A stretch of 20,159 bases of DNA from JADJYF01 sp043782755 (GCA_043782755.1 JAYWAC010000017.1:1-20159), one strand, 5' to 3'. Positions 1 through 7,756 are shown, counted from the stretch's first letter. Made by a program: numbers and translations. Notes: generated by a model from the letters alone, not told the origin.

Positions 1-667
1 GTTCGAACTGCCCGGTGTTGATGGCATTGATGCGGAAGTAGGTCGAGAGCTCCATTGGGCAGCGGGTGTTCTTCGGGATGTAGACGAAAGAGCCGTCGGA
101 GAACACCGCTGAGTTCAAGGCCGCGTAATAGTTGTCGGTGACCGGCACGACCGAGCCCAGATATTTGCGCACCAGCTCGGGATACTCGCGCACGGCTTCC
201 GAGAACGAGCAGAAAATCACGCCGACTTCTGCCAGCTTGCCACGGAAGCTGGTATGCACCGAGACGCTGTCGAACACTGCGTCGACTGCCACGCCGGCCA
301 GCATCTTCTGCTCTTCGAGCGGAATGCCGAGCTTCTCGTAGGTCTCAAGCAGCTTGGGATCGACTTCATCCAGGCTCTGCGGCTTGTCCTTGGCGGACTT
401 CGGTGCGGCGTAATAGGAGATTGCCTGGAAGTCGATGGGCGGATAGTGAACGTGGGCCCAGCTTGGCTCGCGCATGGTCTGCCAGCGCGCGAAAGCCTTC
501 AGTCGCCACTCCAGCATCCACTCGGGCTCTTCCTTCTTGGCCGAGATCAGGCGGATGACATCTTCGTTCAGGCCGGGCGCGACGATATCCGACTCGATAT
601 CGGTGACGAAGCCGGCTTCGTAATGGCGGTCGACGAACTCGGCGACTTCCTGGGCGTTGCTAGCCAT
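1..667 (-). CDS. sufB: SufB, Fe-S cluster scaffold subunit (5' part, cut by window edge)
   Basis: SufB is the core scaffold of the cytoplasmic SufBCD complex, which builds iron-sulfur clusters with sulfur delivered by a SufS-type desulfurase. I translated the complement of the left edge by eye. It gives an open frame of about 222 residues starting MASNAQEVAEFVDRHYEAGF and containing EEPEWMLEWRLKAF, SVHTSFRGKLAEVGVIFCSF and YIPKNTRCPMELSTYFRIN, all typical of the SufB N-terminal half. No stop occurs before base 1, so roughly the last 260 residues, with the beta-helix core, lie outside the window. The start at 665-667 has AAGGA about ten bases upstream. The gene lies 27 bases after the A-type carrier gene and is the third gene of the iscR operon; sufC, sufD and sufS would be expected to the left. 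The family call is very secure. Confidence 0.96.
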   Translation of the reverse strand, partial: MASNAQEVAEFVDRHYEAGFVTDIESDIVAPGLNEDVIRLISAKKEEPEWMLEWRLKAFARWQTMREPSWAHVHYPPIDFQAISYYAAPKSAKDKPQSLDEVDPKLLETYEKLGIPLEEQKMLAGVAVDAVFDSVSVHTSFRGKLAEVGVIFCSFSEAVREYPELVRKYLGSVVPVTDNYYAALNSAVFSDGSFVYIPKNTRCPMELSTYFRINAINTGQFE

Positions 668-694
668 CGGTGCGTAATCCTTGGAATACCGGTC

Positions 695-1015
695 CTAGAT
701 GCTGAAGCTCTCGCCGCAGCCGCAGGTCGCACCGACGTTCGGGTTGGCGAAGCGGAAGCCTTCGTTCAGGCCTTCACGGGCGAAATCAACTTCGGTGCCG
801 TCGAGGTATTTCAGGCTCTGGGCGTCGACCACCACCGGCACGCCGTGGGATTCGAAGACCTGATCCTGCTCAAGCACGGCCTGGGTCATTTCGACCACAT
901 ACATATAGCCCGAGCAGCCGGTAGGCTTGACCGCGAGGCGCAGACCGGCGGCCTGTTCGCGGCTCATGAAGTCGCGCACACGGTTGGCGGCACGCTCTGT
1001 CAGGGTAATAGCCAT
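695..1015 (-). CDS. sufA: A-type Fe-S carrier protein (SufA/IscA family)
   Basis: This 106-residue protein is a HesB/IscA-family A-type carrier, which accepts Fe-S clusters from a scaffold and passes them to apoproteins in the cytoplasm. The three family cysteines are present: Cys34 in the GCSGY motif, and Cys98 and Cys100 in the C-terminal CGCGESF motif. The length matches the family, about 107 to 120 residues. It sits 22 bases after iscR and 27 bases before sufB, so it belongs to the SUF operon and I use the symbol sufA by context. From sequence alone IscA, SufA and ErpA are hard to tell apart, and the NPNVGATCGCGESF ending is shared among them. The ribosome binding site is weak (GAG-rich), which suggests coupling to iscR translation. 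Confidence 0.93.
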   Translation of the reverse strand: MAITLTERAANRVRDFMSREQAAGLRLAVKPTGCSGYMYVVEMTQAVLEQDQVFESHGVPVVVDAQSLKYLDGTEVDFAREGLNEGFRFANPNVGATCGCGESFSI

Positions 1016-1037
1016 CTCAATTTCTCGCTCTATGCGC

Positions 1038-1505
1038 TCAGACGGCCGCTTCAGAACGCAGCTCGCTAAGCGGGTTTTCTTTCAGGCGGTGCAGGGTCTG
1101 CACGCCTTTTTGCCGCACCAGCTGATCGAGGCTCACGCTGCCGAGGAAATCGCGAATCTGGTTGGAGAGGTTCTCCCACAGATCGTGGGTCAGGCAGCGC
1201 TGCTCGCCTTGGCAGTTACGACGACCGCCGCAGCGGGTCGCATCGACGGTTTCGTTGACGGCGTCAATGACGTCCGCCACTGAGATGGCCGAGCCAGGCC
1301 GGCCGAGTTTGTAGCCGCCGCCCGGGCCGCGCATGCCGTCTACCAGACCATTGCGCCGCAGGCGAGCAAAGAGCTGTTCGAGGTAGGACTGGGAAATGCC
1401 CTGCCGCTCGGCAATCTCCGCGAGTGAAACCGGCCCGCGATCATAGTGCAGCGCCAGGTCCAACATTGCCGTCACAGCATATCTTCCGCGTGTTGTCAGT
1501 CTCAT
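1038..1505 (-). CDS. iscR: IscR, Rrf2-family Fe-S cluster-sensing transcription regulator
   Basis: IscR is a DNA-binding regulator that represses or activates Fe-S biogenesis genes according to whether it carries a [2Fe-2S] cluster. The 155-residue protein starts MRLTTRGRYAVTAMLDLA, the classic Rrf2 opening, followed by a winged helix-turn-helix (about residues 25-70, with GISQSYLEQLFARLR as recognition region). The cluster ligands are all present with the spacing and numbering known from E. coli: Cys92, Cys98, Cys104 and His107. The start has a good AGGAGG about eight bases upstream. It is the first gene of the SUF operon here, rather than of an isc operon, and a type 1 IscR site lies in its own promoter, indicating autorepression by the holo form. 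The alternative name SufR is unlikely, since SufR differs in domain layout. Confidence 0.95.
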   Translation of the reverse strand: MRLTTRGRYAVTAMLDLALHYDRGPVSLAEIAERQGISQSYLEQLFARLRRNGLVDGMRGPGGGYKLGRPGSAISVADVIDAVNETVDATRCGGRRNCQGEQRCLTHDLWENLSNQIRDFLGSVSLDQLVRQKGVQTLHRLKENPLSELRSEAAV

Positions 1506-1528
1506 TGCGCCAACCCTCCTGGGGTATC

Positions 1529-1546
1529 CTCGGACAGTTATCCGAG
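1529..1546. repeat. Inverted repeat in the iscR 5' leader
   Basis: CTCGGA (1529-1534) and TCCGAG (1541-1546) form a perfect 6-bp dyad with a six-base centre. It lies between the predicted -10 element and the iscR ribosome binding site, so it would be within the transcribed leader. It could be a second protein site or an RNA hairpin; its spacing does not fit a type 1 IscR site. Confidence 0.4.
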
Positions 1547-1560
1547 TAAAACACTAGGCA

Positions 1561-1589
1561 ATTGTTACTTACCCGACTAAATCGGTCAA
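1561..1589 (-). promoter_or_regulatory. Predicted sigma70 promoter for iscR-sufA-sufB
   Basis: Read on the minus strand, TTGACC (complement of 1584-1589) is followed after 17 bases by AACAAT (complement of 1561-1566). The first matches the -35 consensus in five of six positions and the second matches the -10 consensus in four of six. Spacing is ideal, and the start of transcription would fall about 45-50 bases before the iscR start codon. The -35 element lies inside the IscR site. Confidence 0.6.
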
Positions 1590-1593
1590 GTAT
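1569..1593 (-). promoter_or_regulatory. Type 1 IscR binding site in the iscR promoter
   Basis: On the minus strand the 25-base site reads ATACTTGACCGA followed by TTTAGTCGGGTAA. Aligned by hand to the E. coli type 1 consensus (ATASYYGAC, seven bases, GTCRRSTAT), it agrees at about 23 of 25 positions, including both GAC/GTC half-site cores. It covers the predicted -35 box, the expected place for repression by [2Fe-2S]-IscR. The consensus is recalled, not computed. Confidence 0.75.
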
Positions 1594-1612
1594 TCGTGGC
1601 GGAGGATGAGAC

Positions 1613-2341
1613 TTAAGACTCGATGGGTGTTTCCTGGGTGGCGCGAGCAATCGCTTCGGCTGCGTCGACTCGGCTGCGCAGTTGAGCCATTTCGTTTTCG
1701 ATCTCACGCGCATGATCGAGCAGTGAATCGAGAGCCTGGGATACTGGGTCGGGCATATTGGGCACCTGACCATAGGCATCAAAGCCGAGCTTGTGCGCGG
1801 TCTCGGCACGCTGTCGGAATTTCTCGTCGACCGCCTGCACTACGCGGCCGGGGATGCCGACCACTGTGGCGTTGGCCGGCACATCGCGTACCACGACAGC
1901 ATTCGACCCAATGCGGGCATTGGCGCCGACGTTGAGCGGCCCCAGCACCTTGGCGCCGGCGCCGATCACGACGCCGTTCTCGAGCGTTGGATGGCGTTTG
2001 CCCTTCTCCCAGGTCGTGCCGCCGAGGGTCACGCCGTGGTAGAGGGTGCAGTCATCGCCGATTTCGGCGGTCTCGCCGATCACCACGCCCATGCCATGGT
2101 CGATGAAGAAGCGTCGGCCGATGGTCGCGCCGGGGTGGATCTCGATGCCGGTCAGGAAACGGGCGATGTGAGACAGCAAACGCGCCGCCCATTTGAGTCC
2201 GGCGCGCCATAGCCTGTGGCTGACCCGATGGATCAGCACCGCGTGTACACCGGGATAGCAAGTCAGGATCTCCAGCGTGTGGCGCGCGGCCGGATCACGC
2301 TCGAATACACTGCTTACGTCTTCTCTGATACGCTCAAGCAT
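1613..2341 (-). CDS. cysE: Serine O-acetyltransferase (CysE)
   Basis: CysE transfers an acetyl group from acetyl-CoA to L-serine, the committed step to O-acetylserine and cysteine. The 242-residue protein has a helical N-terminal part (about 1-65), then the left-handed beta-helix of hexapeptide repeats (about 66-165). Catalytic residues are visible: Asp81-His82 in FFIDHGMG and His117 in WEKGKRHPTLENG. A C-terminal helix rich in Glu, Arg and Ala (about 200-235) looks coiled-coil-like. It is shorter than the E. coli enzyme (273) and resembles the compact CysE type that neighbours Fe-S operons. I chose the ATG at 2339-2341 because GGTGGAG lies about eight bases upstream; an in-frame start further out, near 2401, has no family match. 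Its position before iscR ties cysteine supply to cluster assembly. Confidence 0.95.
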   Translation of the reverse strand: MLERIREDVSSVFERDPAARHTLEILTCYPGVHAVLIHRVSHRLWRAGLKWAARLLSHIARFLTGIEIHPGATIGRRFFIDHGMGVVIGETAEIGDDCTLYHGVTLGGTTWEKGKRHPTLENGVVIGAGAKVLGPLNVGANARIGSNAVVVRDVPANATVVGIPGRVVQAVDEKFRQRAETAHKLGFDAYGQVPNMPDPVSQALDSLLDHAREIENEMAQLRSRVDAAEAIARATQETPIES

Positions 2342-2358
2342 AGTGATTACTCCACCTT

Positions 2359-2376
2359 CGTAGTCACAGCGTAGTC
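2359..2376. repeat. Short direct repeat between cysE and the DUF2970 gene
   Basis: CGTAGTC occurs at 2359-2365 and again at 2370-2376, an 11-base period, about one helical turn. It sits in the 43-base gap between two divergent genes, where their promoters must lie or overlap. It may be a regulator site, but chance is possible for a 7-mer. Confidence 0.25.
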
Positions 2377-2384
2377 CGACCCGA

Positions 2385-2666
2385 ATGAGCCCGCTGCCCA
2401 TCCCGGCAGCCGACAGACGCGACCGTCCCGACCTCGTGACTGAACCTGATATCGACCCCGATCAGACCAAGCCTTTACCACTACGCCAAGTGGTAGGCAG
2501 CGTCATGGCGGCACTGCTGGGCGTTCAAAGTTCGCGCAATCAAGCCCGCGACTTTGCGCGCGGCACGGCCCGCCAGTATATCGTGGTCGGCCTGATTGCG
2601 ACGATCCTGTTCGTAACGATGGTCTACCTGGCGGTCAAGCTGATCCTGCATCTGGCCACCGGCTGA
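2385..2666 (+). CDS. DUF2970 family small membrane protein
   Basis: This 93-residue protein of unknown function matches the DUF2970 pattern as I recall it from beta- and gammaproteobacteria: a core LRQVVGSVMAALLGVQSSRN, then a charged ARDFARG stretch, then one hydrophobic C-terminal segment (about residues 65-89) predicted to cross the inner membrane. The N-terminal 32 residues are Asp/Pro-rich, poorly conserved-looking and probably cytoplasmic. No strong ribosome binding site precedes the ATG at 2385, and a GTG at codon 18 is a possible alternative start. It diverges from cysE across 43 bases and converges on valS with a 28-base gap. Nothing in the context reveals its role. Confidence 0.85.
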   Translation: MSPLPIPAADRRDRPDLVTEPDIDPDQTKPLPLRQVVGSVMAALLGVQSSRNQARDFARGTARQYIVVGLIATILFVTMVYLAVKLILHLATG

Positions 2667-2688
2667 CGGCGTCGCCGGCGGCCCGTCA
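2664..2688. terminator. Weak dyad between the convergent DUF2970 gene and valS
   Basis: TGACGG (2664-2669) pairs with CCGTCA (2683-2688) around a GC-rich centre that contains the palindrome CGCCGGCG. It is the only stem-forming sequence in the short convergent gap and might end transcription from both sides, but no T-run follows on either strand. Confidence 0.25.
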
Positions 2689-2694
2689 ACCGTC

Positions 2695-5600
2695 TCAACG
2701 CAGTTTCGCCACCTGCGTGCGCAGCTTCTCCGCCGCGCTGGTCGCGTCCGTCAGTCTTTCCCGCTCCTTGTTTACCACCGCCGCCGGTGCGCGTTCGACG
2801 AAGGACGCATTACCGAGCTTGGCCTCGGCGCGGGTAATCTCGCCCTCAAGGCGCTCAAGTTCCTTGGTCACACGCGCCAGTTCCGCGTCCTTGTCGATCA
2901 GATTGCTCAAGGGCACCAGCACCGTCATGCCGCCGGCCAGCGCAGTGGCGACATCACCCAGTGCTTGCGGCGCGGGCGCCACCGCTTGGGTGCGGGCCAG
3001 TTGCTCGATGATGCGATGATGCGCTGCCAGCCATTCGCATTCGGCCGCGCCGCCGTCACGGGTGAAGACCGGCAGGCGCACCGCAGGCTCAATGTCGTAT
3101 TCGGCACGGATACGTCGTACGGCAAGCACGAATTCCTTCAACCAGGCGCACACCGTCTCGTCCGCTTCCGCTGCCGCGAAATCATCCACCGCCGGGTAGG
3201 GCTCGTTCATGATGGTCGTGGCGTGGTTGCCGGTCAGGTTCCCAAGCTTCAGCCAGATCTCTTCGGTGATGAAGGGCATGAAGGGGTGCAGGGCCCGCAG
3301 CAGACCGTCGAGCACCTCGATCAAGCTTGCGCATACGCCGTCCTTGTCGGCCTGGCTGGCACGCTCGTCATACAAGGTGACCTTGGCCATCTCGATATAC
3401 CAGTCGCAGTACTCATCCCAGATGAAGTCGTAGAGCGCCTGCGCGCTGAGGTCGAAGCGATAGTCACTGAAACCCTCGCGCACGCGACCGACGGTGGTGC
3501 GGAACTGGCTCTTGATCCAGCGCTCTGCCATGCCGCTGACACGCGCGGCAGGCGCGGTATCACCACGATGCTGCTCGCAGACCATCAGCACAAAGCGTGC
3601 CGCATTCCAGATTTTGTTGCAGAAGTTGCGGTAGCCGCCGATGCGGCCGAGGTCGAAGCGTATGTCGCGGCCCTGGGTTGCCATCACTGCAAACGTGAAG
3701 CGCAACGCGTCCGTGCCGTGAGGGGTGATGCCCTGGGGGTACTGGCGGCGCGTGTCGGCTTCGATGCGCGGCGCGTCTTCGGGACGCATTAGGCCAGTGG
3801 TGCGCTTGCCGACCAGGGTGTCGATATCGACACCGTCGATCAAGTCGATGGGGTCGAGGATGTTGCCCTTGGATTTGGACATCTTGTTGCCGTCGGCGTC
3901 GCGCACCAGGCCGTGAATGTAGACCTCGCGGAACGGCACGTCGCCCATGAACTTGATGCCCATCATGATCATGCGGGCGACCCAGAAGAAGATGATGTCG
4001 AAGCCGGTGACCAGCACGCTGGTCGGGTAGAAGGTCGCGAGTTCCGGCGTCTTGTCCGGCCAGCCCAAGGTCGAGAAGGGCCACAGGGCGGACGAGAACC
4101 AGGTGTCCAGCACGTCGGCGTCCTGGCGCAGCAAAACGTCTGGACCGAGGCTACTGCGTTGCCGCGCATCGGCTTCGTCATGGCCGACATAGATATTGCC
4201 CGCCTCGTCATACCAGGCCGGAATGCGGTGGCCCCACCACAGCTGACGGCTGATGCACCAGTCTTCGATGTTGCGCATCCATTCAAAATAGGTCTTGGCC
4301 CAGTTCTCCGGGATGAAACGGATGCGGCCGTCCTCGACCGCTGCGATCGCGGGATCCGCGAGCGGCTGAATCTTCACGAACCACTGATCAGTGAGGTAGG
4401 GCTCGATGACGGCCTGGCTGCGATCGCCGCGCGGCACCATGAGCTTGTGAGCGTCGGTGCGAACCAGAAGGTCCAGCCCCTCGAGCTCGGCGATCACTTG
4501 CGTGCGTGCAGCATAACGATCGAGGCCGCGAAAGCGTTCGGGTGCGTTGTCATTGATGGCCGCATCATCGGTAAAGATATTGATGAGCGGGAGATCGTGC
4601 CGATGGCCGATGGCATAGTCATTGAAGTCGTGGGCGGGCGTGATCTTGACGCAACCCGAGCCGAATTCCGGGTCGACGTAATCATCGGCAATGATCGGAA
4701 TGCGGCGCTCCGTGAGGGGTAGCAAAATGTCCTTGCCGATGAAGCGGCGATAGCGATCATCGGTCGGATGGACCGCGACGGCGACGTCGCCCAGCATGGT
4801 TTCCGGTCGGGTAGTGGCGACCACTAGGTGACCGCTGCCGTCGGCGAGCGGGTAGCGCAGATGCCAGAGGAAGCCGTCTTCTTCCTCGGCGACGACTTCC
4901 AGATCCGAGATGGCGGTGTGCAGCACCGGGTCCCAGTTGACCAAGCGCTTGCCGCGATAGATCAGGCCCTCGCTATACAAGGATACGAACACTTCGCGCA
5001 CCGCGCGCGATAGCTCGTCGTCGAGGGTGAAGCGCTCTCGGCTCCAGTCCATGGCCGCGCCCATGCGGCGTAGCTGACGGGTGATGGTGCCACCGGACTT
5101 TTCTTTCCATGCCCACACTGCTTCGACGAAGCGTTCGCGGCCGAGGTCATGTCGGGACTGGCCCGCTTGCGCAAGCTGGCGTTCGACCACGATCTGCGTG
5201 GCGATGCCCGCATGATCGGTGCCGCACTGCCACAGGGTGTTGTCGCCGCCCATGCGGTGATAGCGCACCAGGGCATCCATCAAGGTGTCCTGGAAGGCAT
5301 GGCCCATGTGCAGACTGCCGGTCACATTGGGTGGCGGTAGCGCGATGCAGTAGGGTGCGCCCTGGCCGCTAGGCGCGAAGTTGCCGGCCTTTTCCCATTG
5401 TTCGTAGCGACTCTGTTCGAGGCTGCGCGGGTCGTAGGTCTTGTCCATTGCCATGAGCTTGTTCACTTCTTTCGGTGCTGTCCGGGCGAAGGCCGCAGGC
5501 GCGGGCGGCGGCGTCTGGTCGCGGCGCATTTCGGCTTTGAGTGCGGCCACCGCTGCGGCGACGCCGGCGCTGACCATCTGTTTGATTTCCAGCGCGAGCT

Positions 5601-5751
5601 GACTGGTCAGTGCAGGCGCAGGCGGCGCGTGCAGGCTCAGCGCGGCAATGTCGACTTCCTCGCTTAAGCGCGGCGGACTCCGCAGATCCAAGGGCTCGTC
5701 CAGGCGCGGTGGGACCGCAACCGGTGCAAGTGGCAGCTCCCTCTCGGTCAT
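2695..5751 (-). CDS. valS: Valyl-tRNA synthetase with an unusual 99-residue N-terminal extension
   Basis: ValS charges tRNA-Val with valine and edits mischarged threonine. The class I signatures are present: PPPNVTGSLHMGHA (HMGH at residues 148-151 of the long form) and KMSKS at 623-627. The CP1 editing domain lies between them, an anticodon-binding domain with FCNKIWNAARFVLM follows, and a C-terminal coiled coil (about the last 65 residues) closes the protein. The core equals a normal 919-residue ValS starting at Met100 (base 5454). Upstream the frame stays open for 99 more codons to an ATG at 5749-5751, one base after the holC stop. That part has a Pro-rich segment and an Ala/Lys-rich predicted helix, and resembles the small gene often found between holC and valS. 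A weak GAAG-type site 10-15 bases before Met100 means a normal-length product may also be made. Function is certain; the start is not. Confidence 0.95.
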   Translation of the reverse strand: MTERELPLAPVAVPPRLDEPLDLRSPPRLSEEVDIAALSLHAPPAPALTSQLALEIKQMVSAGVAAAVAALKAEMRRDQTPPPAPAAFARTAPKEVNKLMAMDKTYDPRSLEQSRYEQWEKAGNFAPSGQGAPYCIALPPPNVTGSLHMGHAFQDTLMDALVRYHRMGGDNTLWQCGTDHAGIATQIVVERQLAQAGQSRHDLGRERFVEAVWAWKEKSGGTITRQLRRMGAAMDWSRERFTLDDELSRAVREVFVSLYSEGLIYRGKRLVNWDPVLHTAISDLEVVAEEEDGFLWHLRYPLADGSGHLVVATTRPETMLGDVAVAVHPTDDRYRRFIGKDILLPLTERRIPIIADDYVDPEFGSGCVKITPAHDFNDYAIGHRHDLPLINIFTDDAAINDNAPERFRGLDRYAARTQVIAELEGLDLLVRTDAHKLMVPRGDRSQAVIEPYLTDQWFVKIQPLADPAIAAVEDGRIRFIPENWAKTYFEWMRNIEDWCISRQLWWGHRIPAWYDEAGNIYVGHDEADARQRSSLGPDVLLRQDADVLDTWFSSALWPFSTLGWPDKTPELATFYPTSVLVTGFDIIFFWVARMIMMGIKFMGDVPFREVYIHGLVRDADGNKMSKSKGNILDPIDLIDGVDIDTLVGKRTTGLMRPEDAPRIEADTRRQYPQGITPHGTDALRFTFAVMATQGRDIRFDLGRIGGYRNFCNKIWNAARFVLMVCEQHRGDTAPAARVSGMAERWIKSQFRTTVGRVREGFSDYRFDLSAQALYDFIWDEYCDWYIEMAKVTLYDERASQADKDGVCASLIEVLDGLLRALHPFMPFITEEIWLKLGNLTGNHATTIMNEPYPAVDDFAAAEADETVCAWLKEFVLAVRRIRAEYDIEPAVRLPVFTRDGGAAECEWLAAHHRIIEQLARTQAVAPAPQALGDVATALAGGMTVLVPLSNLIDKDAELARVTKELERLEGEITRAEAKLGNASFVERAPAAVVNKERERLTDATSAAEKLRTQVAKLR

Positions 5752-5752
5752 C

Positions 5753-6181
5753 TCAGCGACTGACCTTGTGGGTATTCAGCGGAAAGCCGCGATCCTGGTA
5801 AAAACGATAGCGAATGCGTGCGGCGCCACGGCTGGTGTCGTCGAAACCTGCCGACTCGATGACGCGCGCATAGCGACTGGCGAACTCAGGCACCGCTGGC
5901 GCTAGATTGACCAGGACATCGGGTTGCAGGTTGTCGTCCGCCGCGCAGCCGACGATCACTTTCGTGTCGAGATTAGCCTTGGCCGCCAGGGCATGGGGGA
6001 CGAAGCTCGTATCCTGGAATTTCCACAGCAAGTCGTCGAAGGCTCGCGCCTGGACATCATCCTCGCAGTGAACATAGACCCCATGGCCCTGCTGCCAGGC
6101 TTTCTCGACGATGCGACACATCATGCGGTCGTGACCCGCCACAGAGGGCGGCTCGATGACGTAGAAGTCGATGCGCGTCAT
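5753..6181 (-). CDS. holC: DNA polymerase III chi subunit (HolC)
   Basis: HolC is the chi subunit of the DNA polymerase III clamp loader; it links the replisome to single-strand binding protein through the chi-SSB contact. The 142-residue length fits the family (E. coli 147). Typical features are the opening MTRIDFYVIE, the KAWQQGHGVYVHCEDDVQA segment, LLWKFQDTSFVPHA, and the late RVIESAGFDDTSRGAARIRY region. It lies three bases after the pepA stop and one base before the long valS start, so the three genes are very likely co-transcribed and translationally coupled. This pepA-holC-valS order is standard in gammaproteobacteria. Confidence 0.95.
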   Translation of the reverse strand: MTRIDFYVIEPPSVAGHDRMMCRIVEKAWQQGHGVYVHCEDDVQARAFDDLLWKFQDTSFVPHALAAKANLDTKVIVGCAADDNLQPDVLVNLAPAVPEFASRYARVIESAGFDDTSRGAARIRYRFYQDRGFPLNTHKVSR

Positions 6182-6184
6182 CGA

Positions 6185-7672
6185 TCACGCGCGTTCGGCC
6201 CGCGCCAGGATATATTCCAGGAGCAGCGGTAAGGGACGGCCAGTCGCGTACTTGTTCTTGCCGCTGCCCCAGGCCGTGCCGGCGATATCGAGATGCGCCC
6301 AGCGATAGTCTTTGGTGAAGCGCGCCAGAAAACAGGCGGCGGTGATGGCGCCGCCGTTGCGTCCGCCGACGTTGGCCATGTCGGCCACCGGACTATCGAG
6401 CTGCTTCTGGTAGTCGTCCCACAGCGGCAGGCGCCACGCTCGATCGCCGGTCTTCTGGCCAGCACTGAGCAGCGCCTCGGCCAGTTCGTCGTTATTGCTC
6501 AAAAGCCCACTGGCATGTTCGCCAAGCGCCACCACGCAAGCGCCGGTCAGGGTCGCGATATCGATGACCACGTCCGGCTCGAAGCGCGCGCTATAGGTCA
6601 GCGCGTCGCACAGGATCAAACGACCTTCGGCGTCAGTATTCAGAATTTCGATGGTCTGGCCGGACATGCTGGTGACGACGTCACTCGGTTTGCTGGCGTC
6701 ACCGTCGGGCAGGTTCTCGGTGGCCGGCACCACACCCACCACGTTAATTGCCGGCGCCATTTCGGCCAGTGCCGCCATCGTGCCCAGCACGCTGGCCGCG
6801 CCGGTCATGTCGAACTTCATCTCGTCCATGGCCGGCCCCGGCTTGAGGGAGATGCCGCCGGAATCGAAGGTCACGCCCTTGCCGACCAGCACGATGGGCT
6901 TGGCGCCGTCGTCGCGTCCTTTGTACTCAAGGGTGATGAGTTTTGCCGGCTGGCGCGAGCCGCGTGACACCGACAGCAGTGCGCCCATGCCGAGCGCTTC
7001 CATATCGGCTTCTTCCAGCACGTTGCAAGTCAGATTGTCGTGCTTGGCGGCGAGTGCCTCGGCTTGTTCGGCGAGGTAGGTCGGCGTGCAATGGTTGGCC
7101 GGGCGGTTGGCGAGATCCTTCAAGAGCTTCATGCCGGTGACTTTGGCGCGCGCGACGGCCAGGGCAGCACGGACTTCAGTCACGGTTTTCTCGTCGACCA
7201 GCAGCGCCAAGCGCGACAGGCCGTGCTTGTCGGACTTGGATTTGAATACCGTATAGCGATAGCTGCTGGCGGCAAAGATGGTGACGTGTTGATCGACTAC
7301 CCAGCGCAGATCGCGGCCCTTGACCGTCACGTCGAGCAAGGTGCTCATGCCGCTGCGCAGTGACGCGCCTTTCAGAGTTTCGGCGGCTTTACTCAGCAGC
7401 TTCTGATATTCCTCGGCCGCAATGCCTTCGCGCTTGCCGATGCCGAGCAGCAGCACGCGTTCGGCGTCAATGCCACTGACATCGGGCAGCAGCAGGGCTT
7501 CGCCTACCTTGCCGCTCACATCGCCACGCTGGACGATGCGCGTAAGCGCGCCGCGCGAGGCGCGATCGACGTCGGCAGCGCGTTCACCTAAAGTGCGGCC
7601 GGCGTGCACGCCGACGATGAGGCAGGCGGTCTTTTGCTTACGCGCCACGCCATGCTTGACGGAAAATTCCAT
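6185..7672 (-). CDS. pepA: Leucyl aminopeptidase, M17 family (PepA)
   Basis: PepA is a two-metal hexameric cytoplasmic aminopeptidase; in E. coli it is also a DNA-binding protein used in Xer recombination and carAB control. The 495 residues are close to the E. coli length (503). The N-terminal domain covers about 1-165. The catalytic domain carries VGKGVTFDSGGISLKPG with the metal-binding Lys and Asp, and the family signature NTDAEGRL at 345-352. The late HLDIAGTAW and GATGRP-like (YATGRPLPLLLEYI) segments also fit. The ATG at 7670-7672 has only a weak GGCGAG site before it. It is the first gene of the pepA-holC-valS operon and diverges from lptG, with lptF missing from its usual place. DNA-binding by this homologue is possible but not shown by the sequence. 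Confidence 0.96.
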   Translation of the reverse strand: MEFSVKHGVARKQKTACLIVGVHAGRTLGERAADVDRASRGALTRIVQRGDVSGKVGEALLLPDVSGIDAERVLLLGIGKREGIAAEEYQKLLSKAAETLKGASLRSGMSTLLDVTVKGRDLRWVVDQHVTIFAASSYRYTVFKSKSDKHGLSRLALLVDEKTVTEVRAALAVARAKVTGMKLLKDLANRPANHCTPTYLAEQAEALAAKHDNLTCNVLEEADMEALGMGALLSVSRGSRQPAKLITLEYKGRDDGAKPIVLVGKGVTFDSGGISLKPGPAMDEMKFDMTGAASVLGTMAALAEMAPAINVVGVVPATENLPDGDASKPSDVVTSMSGQTIEILNTDAEGRLILCDALTYSARFEPDVVIDIATLTGACVVALGEHASGLLSNNDELAEALLSAGQKTGDRAWRLPLWDDYQKQLDSPVADMANVGGRNGGAITAACFLARFTKDYRWAHLDIAGTAWGSGKNKYATGRPLPLLLEYILARAERA

Positions 7673-7739
7673 AGCTTTGCTCGCCGTGAGAAGATTGCAG
7701 AGGTCGCGGTTGCGCGCCGGACCCGGTCAGAGCGGCCGC

Positions 7740-7756
7740 CTGCGGCGTCACCGCAG
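7740..7756 (+). terminator. Terminator-like hairpin in the pepA-lptG gap
   Basis: CTGCGG, a five-base loop CGTCA and CCGCAG form a perfect 6-bp stem followed at once by TTTATTCGTTT. On the plus strand this has the form of a small intrinsic terminator, yet no plus-strand gene lies upstream of it. It may block antisense transcription from within pepA, form a leader structure, or be left over from a rearrangement. Confidence 0.35.

Noticed and set aside
254..1069. Long plus-strand frame opposite sufB, sufA and iscR
   Set aside because: It is antisense to three clearly recognised genes, has no family resemblance and owes its length to high GC.
3913..4084. Possible frameshift in valS, suggested by long frames on the same strand
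   Set aside because: The main valS frame is unbroken with all motifs in order, so the other minus-strand frames are out-of-frame shadows.
2965..4722. Several 200-275 residue plus-strand frames opposite valS
   Set aside because: They are mirror frames of a strongly conserved ValS coding sequence and show no recognisable domains or ribosome binding sites.
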